Below, one piece after another: positions 1-8,596 of a DNA stretch of 39,522 bases; position 1 is the first letter of the stretch, and each line of letters starts with the position of its first letter. The translations under genes were made by a program, and so were the position numbers. Source of the stretch: CAJQQK01 sp051010015 (GTDB taxonomy: Bacteria > Pseudomonadota > Alphaproteobacteria > Rhizobiales > Hyphomicrobiaceae); the NCBI GenBank assembly GCA_051010015.1, contig JBPCVZ010000335.1, positions 1-39,522 on the forward strand, given 5' to 3'. The notes under the pieces were generated by a model. That model was given only the letters and a program-made list of their open reading frames with translations, ran no database searches and was not told the origin of the DNA.

Positions 1-60
1 TTCTTTTCTCTTCTCCCCCTCCCCCAGGACCCAAGAAGGCGTCCCCCCCCCCGGCGCAAG
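1..60. other. Low-complexity pyrimidine/C-rich sequence end
   Basis: The first 55 or so bases are runs of T and C, including C-tracts of five and ten bases, unlike anything else in the window. This looks like a noisy contig end or sequencing artefact rather than biological low complexity, but a genuine homopolymer tract cannot be excluded from sequence alone. Confidence 0.5.
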
Positions 61-74
61 GCTTTGCTCGCAGG

Positions 75-287
75 ATGTCTTTTGTCGCTGGCGACGTGAC
101 CGATGCGAACAACGCCAATGCCGCGATTCACACGAATCCGCCCGATGTGGTTCTTCTCGATGGTCATGGCAGTGGCGACAATGGGCAGAGCATGTCGTCC
201 AAACGGAATTTCACGATTGGCAATCGAGATTCGGGTCAAGCTATCGGCTGTGGCAGTTCTTCGGATGAAAATAGTTTGTTCGAATAG
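75..287 (+). CDS. Doubtful 70-aa ORF of unknown function
   Basis: An open frame of 70 codons follows the noisy left end. It contains the stretch PDVVLLDG, which resembles the strand-plus-Asp segment of response-regulator receiver domains. The rest has no receiver features and is too short. The opposite strand is also open across 75-287 and has a hydrophobic pattern just as plausible, so neither strand can be chosen. No good ribosome binding site is visible. A T-rich stretch (about 295-317) follows. It may be a fragment whose frame is damaged by errors in the first 60 bases. I assign no function. Confidence 0.15.
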   Translation: MSFVAGDVTDANNANAAIHTNPPDVVLLDGHGSGDNGQSMSSKRNFTIGNRDSGQAIGCGSSSDENSLFE

Positions 288-669
288 AAGAAACTTTCTT
301 TTTTTGATTTTTTCGACGTAGTCGATTGCGCACCCTGGGTGCCATTCATCCTTTGCTCGAGCGGGATGCGCGGGCAACAGACCATGTCCATATAGCGGCA
401 CAATTGGTCTTGCCATTAAAGACGCCGCGCTGTCGAACGATCCGCTTGGCATCGACAGGAATGTGACGTAGCGGAGTGGCACGCACGAGGCGGGCATTGG
501 GCGAGCAGGTCTGTTTGTGCAATCAGTGGTGCCTTAGAATAAAAACTAGAGCTACACTGGCTCAGGTTGGCAGAGCCGGACCGTGGTTTCGCCACCAGCG
601 CGATCTGCGGTGGCACCTGTGGCGCGGAATTCGACGGCGGATATGCTGCCCGTCCTATGAGGTAAACGT
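288..669. other. Intergenic stretch, nothing convincing
   Basis: About 380 bases between the doubtful left-end ORF and the aminotransferase. A T-rich patch at about 295-317 could end transcription from the left, but no stable stem precedes it. No coding frame with a start and ribosome binding site stands out. The only clear signal is the GAGGT ribosome binding site at about 658-662 for the next gene. Confidence 0.5.
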
Positions 670-1980
670 ATGTTGAGAAACAGTTCGCTTGATGACGCGG
701 TCGCGGAGGCGCGGGAAAGCTATGCGGCGGCGCGTCCGGAAACAAAATCTGTTCATGAGCAGGCTTGCCGGCATCTGCCTGGCGGTAACACGCGCACGGT
801 GCTCTATCACGGGCCATTTCCGATCCGCGTCAAAAGCGGTGCAGGCGCCCACATCGAAGATGTCGACGGGCATCGATACCTGAACCTGCTTGGCGAATAC
901 ACCGCCGGCGTATTCGGACATTCGCATCCCGTTATTCGCGAGGCGATCTCGGAGGCTCTCGAAGGGGGCATGAATTTCGGCGCACACAACCTTGCCGAAG
1001 CACGGCTTGGCCAACTGTTGGCGGAGCGGTTCCCGGCCATTGAGCGCGTCCGGTTCACCAACTCGGGCACGGAAGCAAATCTGATGGCAGTGTCAATGGC
1101 GCGCCATCATACCGGTCGTGACAAAGTGATGGTGATGAGCGGCGGCTACCATGGGGCGCTCCTCTATTTTGCCGGCAACGGTAGTCCGATCAATGCGCCG
1201 TTTCCCTATATCGAGGGCCGCTACAACGATATCGATGCGACGCGGGCTCTGCTTCGCGAGCATGGCAAGAGCATCGCCTGCGTTCTGGTTGAGCCGATGA
1301 TGGGCTCCAGCGGCTGCATCCCGGGCGATCGGGCGTTTCTCGACATGCTGCGGCAGGAAACGACGGCAGCTGGCGCGCTTTTGATCCTGGATGAAGTGAT
1401 GACATCGCGGTTCGGGCGCAGTGGCGCGCATGGCATGTTCGGCCTGTCTCCGGACCTGGTCACGCTTGGCAAATGGATTGGCGGGGGCATGAGTTTTGGC
1501 GCCTTCGGCGGGCGTGCCGACCTGATGGCGATGTTTGATCCAGCCGCGGAAAACGCCCTGCCGCATGCCGGCACCTTCAACAACAATGTGTTCTCGATGC
1601 GTGCCGGCATTGCTGCCCTGACAGAGGCGTTCACACCGGACATCGCCGCCGGCCTGCATGATGTCGGCGAGATTTTGCGCAAGCGGATCAATGCACTGTT
1701 CGCCGAAAAGGGCGTTGGGCTTTGTGCGTCGGGCGTCGGGTCACTGATGAACCTGCATCCGGTCGTCGGGCCGGTCAACAGTCCGGCCTCGCTTGCCGGC
1801 GCGGATGACCGCGTGCGCGAGCTTCTGTTCCTCGACCTGCTCGAGCGCGGCTACTATGTCGCGCGCCGCGGCTTCATTGCGCTCACCGTGGCCGTTACGG
1901 TCGAAGACCTCGATGGGTTTGTCGCGGCACTGGGTGACGTCGTCGACGTGCGCGCAGCCGTGTTGCCACGGCGTTCGTAG
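670..1980 (+). CDS. Class III aminotransferase, glutamate-1-semialdehyde aminomutase-like
   Basis: 436 aa, the normal length for the pyridoxal-phosphate class III aminotransferase family, and nearest in style to glutamate-1-semialdehyde 2,1-aminomutase. Visible motifs are NSGTEAN at residues 131-137 (phosphate binding), SGGYHG a little later, LILDEVMT with the cofactor-ring aspartate, and GKWIGGG with the Schiff-base lysine at residue 268. The ATG is preceded by GAGGT at good spacing. Alphaproteobacteria normally make 5-aminolevulinate by the C4 route, so a role in haem synthesis is unlikely; family relatives act as aminotransferases or epimerases on beta-amino acids and similar substrates. 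It stands alone, convergent with the TetR-type gene. The family call is firm, the substrate unknown. Confidence 0.9.
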   Translation: MLRNSSLDDAVAEARESYAAARPETKSVHEQACRHLPGGNTRTVLYHGPFPIRVKSGAGAHIEDVDGHRYLNLLGEYTAGVFGHSHPVIREAISEALEGGMNFGAHNLAEARLGQLLAERFPAIERVRFTNSGTEANLMAVSMARHHTGRDKVMVMSGGYHGALLYFAGNGSPINAPFPYIEGRYNDIDATRALLREHGKSIACVLVEPMMGSSGCIPGDRAFLDMLRQETTAAGALLILDEVMTSRFGRSGAHGMFGLSPDLVTLGKWIGGGMSFGAFGGRADLMAMFDPAAENALPHAGTFNNNVFSMRAGIAALTEAFTPDIAAGLHDVGEILRKRINALFAEKGVGLCASGVGSLMNLHPVVGPVNSPASLAGADDRVRELLFLDLLERGYYVARRGFIALTVAVTVEDLDGFVAALGDVVDVRAAVLPRRS

Positions 1981-2017
1981 GGCGTCGAATGCGCAAGCCG
2001 ATCGTCAGGGCGTCGGC

Positions 2018-2620
2018 TCAAGGTGATGTGATTTTGAACAGGAGCGTTGTTGCACGCTGTGCCCGCTGCTCGATTTCTGCATTGGACAGGCGCGGCAGCG
2101 CACCAATCGCGCGCCGAATTTGAAGATCACCGACGAGCAGGCTCAAGTAGATTTCAGCGACTTCTCCGGCCGGCATCTTGGTTTCGATCAATCCGGATTG
2201 CTGCGCGGCTGTGAAGACGTCGACGATCAACGGGAAGACGGTGTTGCGGCCCGCCGCCGCGATGACGGTGCCAAGCTCGCCACTCGGATCAGCGGCGGCG
2301 GCGCGATTCAAGGCGATCGCCCTGGGCCCGACCAGTAGCCCGAGAAGCTTTGGCCCAAGCGCCTCGATGGTCGCGCGCGGTCGGCGCTCGACGGCAATTT
2401 CGCCCGTTAGAAAAGCATTCACATGCGCGGCATTGCGCTCGACCATGGCTTTGAACAGGCCGCGCTTGTCGCCGTACCAGCGGTAGAGCGTTTCGTTGGA
2501 TGCCTTGGCGCGCTTGGCAATACTCAGCATCGACGTGCCGGCGTAACCATGCTGGGCGAGCAAATCATAGGCTGCCGTTTCGATCTGCTCGCGCCGGGAT
2601 TCGCGTGCGGTCTCGCGCAT
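2018..2620 (-). CDS. TetR/AcrR family transcriptional regulator (AefR-like C-terminus)
   Basis: 200 aa. Residues 1-55 form the TetR DNA-binding domain: an amphipathic helix 1, then SMLSIAKRAKASNETLYRWYGDK with the family's helix-turn-helix pattern and the typical Y-x-W/H-F-like end. The remainder is helical and resembles the AefR-type ligand-binding domain (PRATIEALGPKLLGLL, VAEIYLSLLVGDLQIRRAIG). The start has GAGGAG at good spacing on the minus strand. It is divergent from a small membrane protein gene and shares with it a 90-bp intergenic region holding two copies of a 22-bp repeat, so it probably represses itself and that neighbour. The ligand is unknown. Confidence 0.88.
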   Translation of the reverse strand: MRETARESRREQIETAAYDLLAQHGYAGTSMLSIAKRAKASNETLYRWYGDKRGLFKAMVERNAAHVNAFLTGEIAVERRPRATIEALGPKLLGLLVGPRAIALNRAAAADPSGELGTVIAAAGRNTVFPLIVDVFTAAQQSGLIETKMPAGEVAEIYLSLLVGDLQIRRAIGALPRLSNAEIEQRAQRATTLLFKITSP

Positions 2621-2645
2621 GAAAACTCCTCGAATGCTTGACAGA

Positions 2646-2695
2646 AAGCGTACATATAATTACGGATATCTGCAAGCGTACATATAATTACGGAT
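2646..2695. promoter_or_regulatory. Tandem 22-bp repeat, putative TetR operator/promoter
   Basis: The sequence AAGCGTACATATAATTACGGAT occurs twice, exactly, at 2646-2667 and 2674-2695 (period 28). Its core GTACATATAATTAC is an imperfect palindrome (10 of 14 positions symmetric), and each copy carries a TATAAT hexamer on the plus strand. It lies between the divergent TetR gene (start 2620) and the membrane protein gene (start 2710), which is where a TetR dimer pair would control both. A TTGACA hexamer at 2638-2643 is present but is not 16-18 bp from either TATAAT. Confidence 0.6.
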
Positions 2696-2709
2696 TTGAG
2701 GTGCCTGCC

Positions 2710-3093
2710 ATGACCCCGAAAGAACGCTTCACGAATGCAGCCTTGGCAGTATTGGTCATTTTGCAGAGCGTCATGCTTGCCGCGCTCTATTCGAAGACAA
2801 TGCCGCACCCGCCGCTCACGACACCCTTGTTTGCGATCGCACCGTTCCTGGCGGCGTCGCTTTCGGCAGCGGTCGCGGCGATGATTGTCGGGCCGACCCG
2901 CACGCTTGCGGGCAAGCTTCTGGCTGTTGGTGCGGGTTGTCTCGCGCTCGTGTCCTTTGGTCCGCAAAAGTACTTCGATGCACAGTTCGCACTGATCTGG
3001 CCGGCAGTGGTTTGCGGCCAGATCGCCGTTTTGGCGGTTGCCGTAAACAGTCTGTGGTCTGATCGATCGCCGTCGCAGACCATCGGCGCGTGA
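2710..3093 (+). CDS. Small integral membrane protein of unknown function
   Basis: 127 aa with about four hydrophobic segments: FTNAALAVLVILQSVMLAAL, the LFAIAPFLAASLSAAVAAMIVG stretch, LLAVGAGCLALVSF and the FALIWPAVVCGQIAVLAVAV stretch. I chose the ATG at 2710 because GAGGTG lies six bases upstream; the longer frame from a TTG at 2638 would run through the 22-bp operator repeats. I do not recognise the family. Divergent pairing with the TetR-type regulator suggests that the regulator controls it, as is common for drug- or solvent-response membrane proteins, but that is inference. The stop is 12 bases before the FNR-type box of hemN. Confidence 0.7.
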   Translation: MTPKERFTNAALAVLVILQSVMLAALYSKTMPHPPLTTPLFAIAPFLAASLSAAVAAMIVGPTRTLAGKLLAVGAGCLALVSFGPQKYFDAQFALIWPAVVCGQIAVLAVAVNSLWSDRSPSQTIGA

Positions 3094-3105
3094 TCCCAGC
3101 GGGCT

Positions 3106-3119
3106 TTGATCGAGATCAT
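3106..3119 (+). promoter_or_regulatory. FNR/Crp-type box upstream of hemN
   Basis: TTGAT-CGAG-ATCAT matches the FNR/ANR/FixK consensus TTGAT-N4-ATCAA at nine of ten fixed positions. It lies about 160 bases before the hemN start, in the gap after the membrane protein gene. Anaerobic coproporphyrinogen oxidase genes are classic FNR-family targets, which supports the call. Confidence 0.7.
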
Positions 3120-3277
3120 AGGTTTTCGCGTGCAAGTGCCGGATGGTGCCGGGCCATAGGCCGTTCTTGCGCACCCACGTCAGAGGAGACGAGGGGGCTG
3201 CTGTTCGGCAAGTCGCCGAGGAAGCGCAACGGTCGCAGGTTGCGCGCCATCGTTAGCGCGATGCAGGAAAGGTTGAG

Positions 3278-4627
3278 ATGAGCCAGGTCCTTTCGAAATA
3301 CCCCGCCCGGAGTGTGCCGCGCTATACGAGCTATCCGACTGTGCCTCACTTTTCACGGGACTTTGCCGCAAACGACTATCGCGGGTGGCTAGAACGGCTC
3401 AATCCGGACGAGACGGTTTCGCTCTATTTGCACGTCCCTTTTTGCCGGAAAGTCTGCTGGTATTGCGGCTGCAACATGCGTTTGGCATCGCGCTACGAAC
3501 CCGTCGCCGCCTATGCCGAAACGCTGCGTGGGGAAATTGAACTGCTGGCTGCCGCGCTGCCGGCACGCATGACCATTTCGCATCTGCATTGGGGCGGTGG
3601 AACGCCGACGGCGCTTGAGCCCGATGACCTTGAGCGCACGATGGCATCCGTGCATGACCACTTTGACTTGAGCCAGACTGCGGAACTGGCCATCGAGAGC
3701 GATCCGCGGACGTTGTCGCGCGAGATGACGGCGACCATCGGCCGGCTCGGCTTCACCAGGGCGAGTTTTGGCGTTCAGGAGTTCGACCCGAAAGTGCAGC
3801 AGGCGATCAACCGCGTTCAGCCGCCGGAAATGGTACGCGCCGCCGTCGATGGTTTTCGCGCGGTAGGCGTCAATGCGATCAACTTCGATCTCATCTACGG
3901 CCTGCCCTACCAGTCGATTGAAACGTTGATGAACACGATCGATGTGGCCGTCGCGATGACGCCCGACCGGGTTGCCCTGTTCGGCTATGCGCACGTACCG
4001 TGGATGGCGAAAAAGCAGCGTTTGATTCCTTCGCATGCGCTTCCGGGAACTGAGGCGCGCGTCGCGCAGGCGGATGCGGCGGCAGAGGCGTTCCGGCGTG
4101 CGGGTTACGTCGGCATTGGATTCGACCACTTCGCCCTGCCGCATGACGATCTTGCCCAAGCGGCGCAGCGCGGAACCCTGCATCGAAATTTTCAGGGCTA
4201 CACGGTCGACGAGGCGACATCTCTGCTCGGCATTGGCGCGACTTCGATCGGCCGCACACCATTTGGTTACGTCCAGAACATTGCCGACACGACGGCCTGG
4301 TCACGGGCGGTTAACGCCGGTCAATTGCCGGTTGCAAAAGGACACGCATTTCAGGGGCAGGATCGGATCCGCGGAGAGATCATTGAGCAGCTCATGTGCC
4401 AGGGCACCGTCGATCTCGCCGAAGTAGCGCGGGAGGCATCACTGCCAAGTGATGCGTTCGGCGCTGAGCTCGAGGAACTGCAGGAGTTTGCACGCGATGG
4501 CATTGTCGAGTTGGGCGGTGCCCGGGTCCGGGTTACCGAACCGGGCAAACGGTTGGTCCGGACCGTTGCCGCGGTATTCGATAGCTACTACAAGCAAGCG
4601 CCGGCGCGCCATTCATTGGCCGTCTAG
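3278..4627 (+). CDS. hemN: Oxygen-independent coproporphyrinogen III oxidase
   Basis: 449 aa, close to the usual HemN length. It is a radical-SAM enzyme that decarboxylates two propionates of coproporphyrinogen III to protoporphyrinogen IX without oxygen, in the cytoplasm. The iron-sulfur motif HVPFCRKVCWYCGCNMR has cysteines at 56, 60, 63 and 65, including the fourth cysteine diagnostic of true HemN as against HemW. The glycine-rich WGGGTPT motif for SAM follows. The N-terminus RYTSYPTVPHF is also HemN-typical. The start has AGG upstream (GGAAAGGTTGAG). An FNR-type box upstream suggests induction when oxygen is low, matching the FNR-type boxes near the universal stress protein and nnrS genes. 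Confidence 0.96.
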   Translation: MSQVLSKYPARSVPRYTSYPTVPHFSRDFAANDYRGWLERLNPDETVSLYLHVPFCRKVCWYCGCNMRLASRYEPVAAYAETLRGEIELLAAALPARMTISHLHWGGGTPTALEPDDLERTMASVHDHFDLSQTAELAIESDPRTLSREMTATIGRLGFTRASFGVQEFDPKVQQAINRVQPPEMVRAAVDGFRAVGVNAINFDLIYGLPYQSIETLMNTIDVAVAMTPDRVALFGYAHVPWMAKKQRLIPSHALPGTEARVAQADAAAEAFRRAGYVGIGFDHFALPHDDLAQAAQRGTLHRNFQGYTVDEATSLLGIGATSIGRTPFGYVQNIADTTAWSRAVNAGQLPVAKGHAFQGQDRIRGEIIEQLMCQGTVDLAEVAREASLPSDAFGAELEELQEFARDGIVELGGARVRVTEPGKRLVRTVAAVFDSYYKQAPARHSLAV

Positions 4628-4709
4628 GTCCTCGTTTGCTCGGCGCGGTCCGCCGTGCCGTTGCCGGCACTTGCAGCGATGACGGCACTCAACATCACGT
4701 CATCGGCTT

Positions 4710-4728
4710 GCCAGGATCACATCCTGGC
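4710..4728. terminator. Hairpin between convergent hemN and flavin oxidoreductase genes
   Basis: GCCAGGAT-CAC-ATCCTGGC is a perfect 8-bp stem with a 3-base loop. It overlaps the stop codon of the minus-strand gene and lies 83 bases past the hemN stop. No U-tract follows on either strand, so an intrinsic terminator is only possible, not shown. Confidence 0.4.
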
Positions 4729-5775
4729 GATGACCTTGCGTGCGAAGTCTTCAATCAGGCGATAGCGTTGATCGGCCGGCGTTATGAAGTTAATTCCGGT
4801 GAGGCCTTGCGCCTCGAGCGCTTGCAGTTGCTCGACGATCTCCTCCGGCTGACCGGCGATGCAGTACTTCTTGATCATCTCCGGCGTGATGAAGCGCGCT
4901 TCTTCCGGGTCGAGGTAGCTGTAGTGGCTCGCGTGCAGCGTCTGGTGGCGCGTTTCCGCCGCGCGCGTTTCGTGAAATGCCATATACTCTTCCCAGATCG
5001 GCTTGACGTAGTCTGGCGGCTCGCAGCCCGTCTCTTTGACCAGATCAACCGCGAAATGAACGTTGGCCATGATCGCCGAACCGCACTGGGCAATCACGTC
5101 GTCATCTGTAAGGGCTTGTCCGGGCTCCAGCATCAAGAGATTGACCAGTGCCGTTGTCTCGAAATTCTCGAGTGTGCGGCCGCGACGGTCCGCGCCGCGC
5201 TTCACGTTTGCCAATGCCTCCGGAATCGTTCCGCCGCGCGGGATGCCGGTCACCAATCCGTCGCCCAATTCCCCCGCCAGGGCCTGTGCGCGCGGACCGA
5301 AACCGCCGACATGAATGGGAATGTAATGTTCCACGTCGACGTATTTGAAGTCCAGGTTCTGGAACTGGATCGCGTGTGTCACGCCGTTCAAGGTATAATC
5401 AACCGCGTCGCCGTTCAGCAGTGCCCGTACGACACGGATGTGCTCGCGGAATTCGGCCACCCGCATCGGCGGTTGGCCCATCAGGCGCATCGCCGTATTG
5501 CCCGTGCCGACACCGAGGAAGGTGCGGCCCGGCGCCAGGCGATTGATCGTTGCGATGCCATTGGCCGTCGCTGGCGCCAGGCGAAGCGCGCCGATTTCCA
5601 ACCCGGTGCCGAGCTTGATCTTCTGCGTTTGCTGCGCGGCGAGTGCCATCACCGCCCAGGGGTTCGAGCGCAACAACGGACTGTCGGTCACCCAGGCGAA
5701 ATCGTAGCCGAGGTTCTCCGCATGCTTGAAGAATCCGATGTCGTCAATTCTCGAAGCCGAAACGCCGAATTCCAT
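4717..5775 (-). CDS. LLM-class (luciferase-like) flavin-dependent oxidoreductase
   Basis: 352 aa, the usual size for a bacterial-luciferase-like TIM-barrel oxidoreductase of the methylene-tetrahydromethanopterin-reductase-like subgroup. Visible family signs are the N-terminal FFKHAENLGYDFAWVTDS, IKLGTGLEIGALRLAPATAN on the second and third strands, PGRTFLGVGTGNTAMR, and the later YIPIHVGGFGPRAQALAGELGDG. These proteins use FMN or F420 and often act as monooxygenases or reductases on small organic molecules; the cofactor cannot be told here. AAGGGAAAG precedes the start. It is divergent from an alpha/beta hydrolase with a 119-bp gap, and convergent with hemN. The substrate is unknown. Confidence 0.88.
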   Translation of the reverse strand: MEFGVSASRIDDIGFFKHAENLGYDFAWVTDSPLLRSNPWAVMALAAQQTQKIKLGTGLEIGALRLAPATANGIATINRLAPGRTFLGVGTGNTAMRLMGQPPMRVAEFREHIRVVRALLNGDAVDYTLNGVTHAIQFQNLDFKYVDVEHYIPIHVGGFGPRAQALAGELGDGLVTGIPRGGTIPEALANVKRGADRRGRTLENFETTALVNLLMLEPGQALTDDDVIAQCGSAIMANVHFAVDLVKETGCEPPDYVKPIWEEYMAFHETRAAETRHQTLHASHYSYLDPEEARFITPEMIKKYCIAGQPEEIVEQLQALEAQGLTGINFITPADQRYRLIEDFARKVIARM

Positions 5776-5894
5776 GATGTCTTTCCCTTGCCAGATCGAA
5801 CTTGCCGAGGTGATGGTAGTTGAGCCAGGGTGCGTCCGTCCATTCTCAATGAAGGCAGTTTGCGCAGGTAACCGGGCGCTCTAGGATGATGTGA

Positions 5895-6740
5895 ATGCCG
5901 CTGATGCAATTTCGAGAAGGCGTGGTCGACACTTTGGTGTGGGGAAATGGCTCCGCGCAATTCACGCTGCTGCACGCCTCCGCCACCGGATCCAAATCGC
6001 TCACCAGGCTCGCTGAACGGCTCAGTCACGCGGATCGCCGGATTGTCGCGCCGGCCTTTGCCGGCTACGGCCAAACGCAGATGGGTCCACGCGATGGCGG
6101 CCGCCTGGCGGTCAATCAGGCGATTGCCGAAGCAGTGCTGCAATCCCGGTCATCGGATCTTCGCGTTCTGTTCGGGCATTCAATGGGCGGCCTGGTCGCG
6201 CTGCTGAGCTCCGTCGATGAAGTGCGGCGCGGCACGCCGATCGATGCCCTCGTCCTTTACGAGCCGATCCTCGTCGACCTGCTTGATGTGCAGGAGCCGG
6301 CACAACTCGAAGCGCGCGACTGGGATCGCGACGCCGTCAATCAACTTGGACACCATGTCGGGCTTGGCGACGCGGAGGCCGGCGTGCGGTACTTCGTCGA
6401 GGCCTGGAATGAAACCAGTTGGGAAGCCCTGCCGGGCACTGCGCGTCAGCAGCTGATTGATAACGCGGAAAACATCATGACCGAAACTGCAGCCGTCTCG
6501 ACCTGCCGGATCGATCGGACTGCGCTCGCGGCGATGGCCACGCCAACTCTGCTCCTGCGCGGCGCCCAGTCTCCGCTGTTTGTCAAATTTGCGAACCAGG
6601 CGGCGGCCCAGGCACTGCCCGATGCGACGCAAAAAGTGTTGCCCGGCTGTGGCCACATGGGTCCGCTCCTAAAGCCGGCAATGGTCGCCGACGCCGTTGA
6701 ACGTTTCTTGAAAGCGCTTGCCTCGCGCGAAGCGGAATAG
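5895..6740 (+). CDS. Alpha/beta-hydrolase fold protein
   Basis: 281 aa, one full alpha/beta-hydrolase domain. The nucleophile elbow GHSMGG puts the catalytic serine at residue 96; the acid is probably in the VLYEPILVD or LLLRGAQSP region, and the histidine is in GCGHMGPLL near the C-terminus. LLHASATGS near residue 27 replaces the common HGxxG oxyanion loop. AGGATGA precedes the start. It is 17 bases from the next gene, so it is probably co-transcribed with the feruloyl-CoA-synthase-like ligase. That pairing suggests hydrolysis of an ester or thioester in a catabolic pathway, but the substrate is not known. Confidence 0.87.
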   Translation: MPLMQFREGVVDTLVWGNGSAQFTLLHASATGSKSLTRLAERLSHADRRIVAPAFAGYGQTQMGPRDGGRLAVNQAIAEAVLQSRSSDLRVLFGHSMGGLVALLSSVDEVRRGTPIDALVLYEPILVDLLDVQEPAQLEARDWDRDAVNQLGHHVGLGDAEAGVRYFVEAWNETSWEALPGTARQQLIDNAENIMTETAAVSTCRIDRTALAAMATPTLLLRGAQSPLFVKFANQAAAQALPDATQKVLPGCGHMGPLLKPAMVADAVERFLKALASREAE

Positions 6741-6757
6741 AACCGGGAAGAATCATC

Positions 6758-8596
6758 ATGTCGCGCCGCGCTGAGCTCAAACTGGCACCCGCTCGCGTCA
6801 CGCGTGCTGACCGCCCCGACGATTCGTTCGTGCTCGCGTCACCTGTCCCACTCGCCCCCTACGCCTCGAATATCTGTGTTTTCCTGCATCATTGGGCCGA
6901 GACGTTCGCGGAACGACCGTTCTTGGCGCAGCGAGACGAAACCGTTCCCGGCAGTTGCGCCTGGCGCACCGTGAGTTACGCGCAGGCACTCGAGCAGGTG
7001 CGTCGTGTGGCGGCCGGCCTACTGGCGCGGATTGAGCCACAGGGCGCACCTGTGATGCTGCTCTCCGAAAATTCGATCGAGCATGCCATCCTTCAGCTGG
7101 CATGTATGTATGTCGGCATCCCCGTGGCGCCCGTATCGCCAGCCTATTCGCTCCTCTCGCAAGACCACGCGCGGCTCAAGCACATTGCCGCTCTTGTTCG
7201 GCCACGCATCATTTTTGCCGACGACGGTCAGGCCTTCGCACGCGCCCTGTCGTCTCTCGACCTGACAGGGATCGAAGTCGTGATCTGCGCAAACCCGCCA
7301 ATCGACACCTTGGCAACGAATTTCGCAACGCTACTCGAGACGGATGTCAGCGCAGAAGTCGATGCGGCCTTTGCTGCCGTCGGTCCGGACACGCTCGCCA
7401 AGATCCTCTTCACATCCGGGTCGACCGGGCTTCCCAAGGGTGTGTGCAATACGCAGCGCATGCTCTGCTCGAACCAAGAGGCCATTCTCCAGGTCTGGTC
7501 ATTTCTCGCGGACAAGCCCCCGGTTCTGCTCGACTGGCTGCCGTGGAACCACACGTTTGGCGGCAATCACAATATCGGGCTCGTGCTGCGCAACGGCGGT
7601 ACCTTCTACATTGACGATGGCAAGCCAACACCCGATCGCATTGAGCGAACCGTTGCCAATCTCGCAGATGTATCACCGACGATCTATTTCAATGTGCCGC
7701 GCGGCTACGCCATGCTGCTGCCCTATCTGGAAGCTGATCCGGCGTTGCGCGATCGCTTTTTCGCCAATCTGGATCTGATCTTCTACTCGGGTGCCGCCCT
7801 GCCCCATGATCTGTGGGCCCGCCTGGAGCAACTTTCCGTGGCGGCGCGTGGCGAGATCGTGCCCATCACGTCTTCATGGGGCTCGACCGAGACGGCGCCG
7901 GCAGCGACCAGCGCGCATTTTCCGATCGAGCAGCCGGGCATCATCGGTCTGCCAATGCCGGGGACCGAGATCAAGTTCGTTCCCAATAGCGGCAAGCTCG
8001 AGATGCGCGTGCGCGGGCCTCAGGTCACGCCCGGCTATTATCGCCAGGACGCGCTCACGGCCGAGGCGTTCGATCATGAAGGTTTCTACATGATCGGCGA
8101 TGCCGGCCGGCTCGCCGACCCGGACCATCCCGAGAAGGGTGTCGTGTTCGACGGGCGGGTCGCTGAAGACTTCAAACTGCAGTCAGGCGTCTGGGTCAGT
8201 GTCGGGAAACTGCGAATCGCGGCAATTGATGCGGGGGCGCCGCTGATCCAGGACGTAGTCGTTGCCGGACACGACCGTGACGAAATCGGGCTGCTCGTTT
8301 TTCTCAACCCGGCGGCCTGTGCGCGCTGCACGACATCGTCGTCGCCAACGATGTCCGACTTCATCTCGGATGAAGCCATTCTAGGGCGCATCCGTGCTGG
8401 CATCGACAGCTACAATGCGCTTCACAGCGCATCGAGTGAGCGCATTGCGCGCGTGATGCTGCTCGACGAACCGCCGTCGATCGACGCCAACGAAATCACC
8501 GACAAGGGCTACATCAACCAGCGCGCCGTGCTCGAGCGCCGCGCCGATCTCGTAGATGCCTTGTTTCGCGACAATGGTTTGGTTCTGTTGTTCTGA
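6758..8596 (+). CDS. Feruloyl-CoA synthase-like AMP-binding acyl-CoA ligase
   Basis: 612 aa, the length of feruloyl-CoA synthases rather than of ordinary fatty acyl-CoA ligases. It activates a carboxylate as acyl-AMP and then as CoA thioester. Motifs: the P-loop ILFTSGSTGLPKG near residue 216; LLDWLPWNHTFGGNHN, which is typical of the feruloyl-CoA synthase branch; SWGSTETAP; FYMIGDAGRL; and the C-terminal catalytic lysine in EITDKGYINQRAV near residue 582. It lies 17 bases after the alpha/beta hydrolase. Neither an enoyl-CoA hydratase/aldolase nor a vanillin dehydrogenase lies nearby, so ferulate itself may not be the substrate; an aromatic or other bulky acid is a fair inference. Confidence 0.87.
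   Translation: MSRRAELKLAPARVTRADRPDDSFVLASPVPLAPYASNICVFLHHWAETFAERPFLAQRDETVPGSCAWRTVSYAQALEQVRRVAAGLLARIEPQGAPVMLLSENSIEHAILQLACMYVGIPVAPVSPAYSLLSQDHARLKHIAALVRPRIIFADDGQAFARALSSLDLTGIEVVICANPPIDTLATNFATLLETDVSAEVDAAFAAVGPDTLAKILFTSGSTGLPKGVCNTQRMLCSNQEAILQVWSFLADKPPVLLDWLPWNHTFGGNHNIGLVLRNGGTFYIDDGKPTPDRIERTVANLADVSPTIYFNVPRGYAMLLPYLEADPALRDRFFANLDLIFYSGAALPHDLWARLEQLSVAARGEIVPITSSWGSTETAPAATSAHFPIEQPGIIGLPMPGTEIKFVPNSGKLEMRVRGPQVTPGYYRQDALTAEAFDHEGFYMIGDAGRLADPDHPEKGVVFDGRVAEDFKLQSGVWVSVGKLRIAAIDAGAPLIQDVVVAGHDRDEIGLLVFLNPAACARCTTSSSPTMSDFISDEAILGRIRAGIDSYNALHSASSERIARVMLLDEPPSIDANEITDKGYINQRAVLERRADLVDALFRDNGLVLLF

Noticed and set aside
4636..5823. 395-codon plus-strand open frame
   Set aside because: Antisense shadow of the luciferase-like oxidoreductase gene; no family signs.
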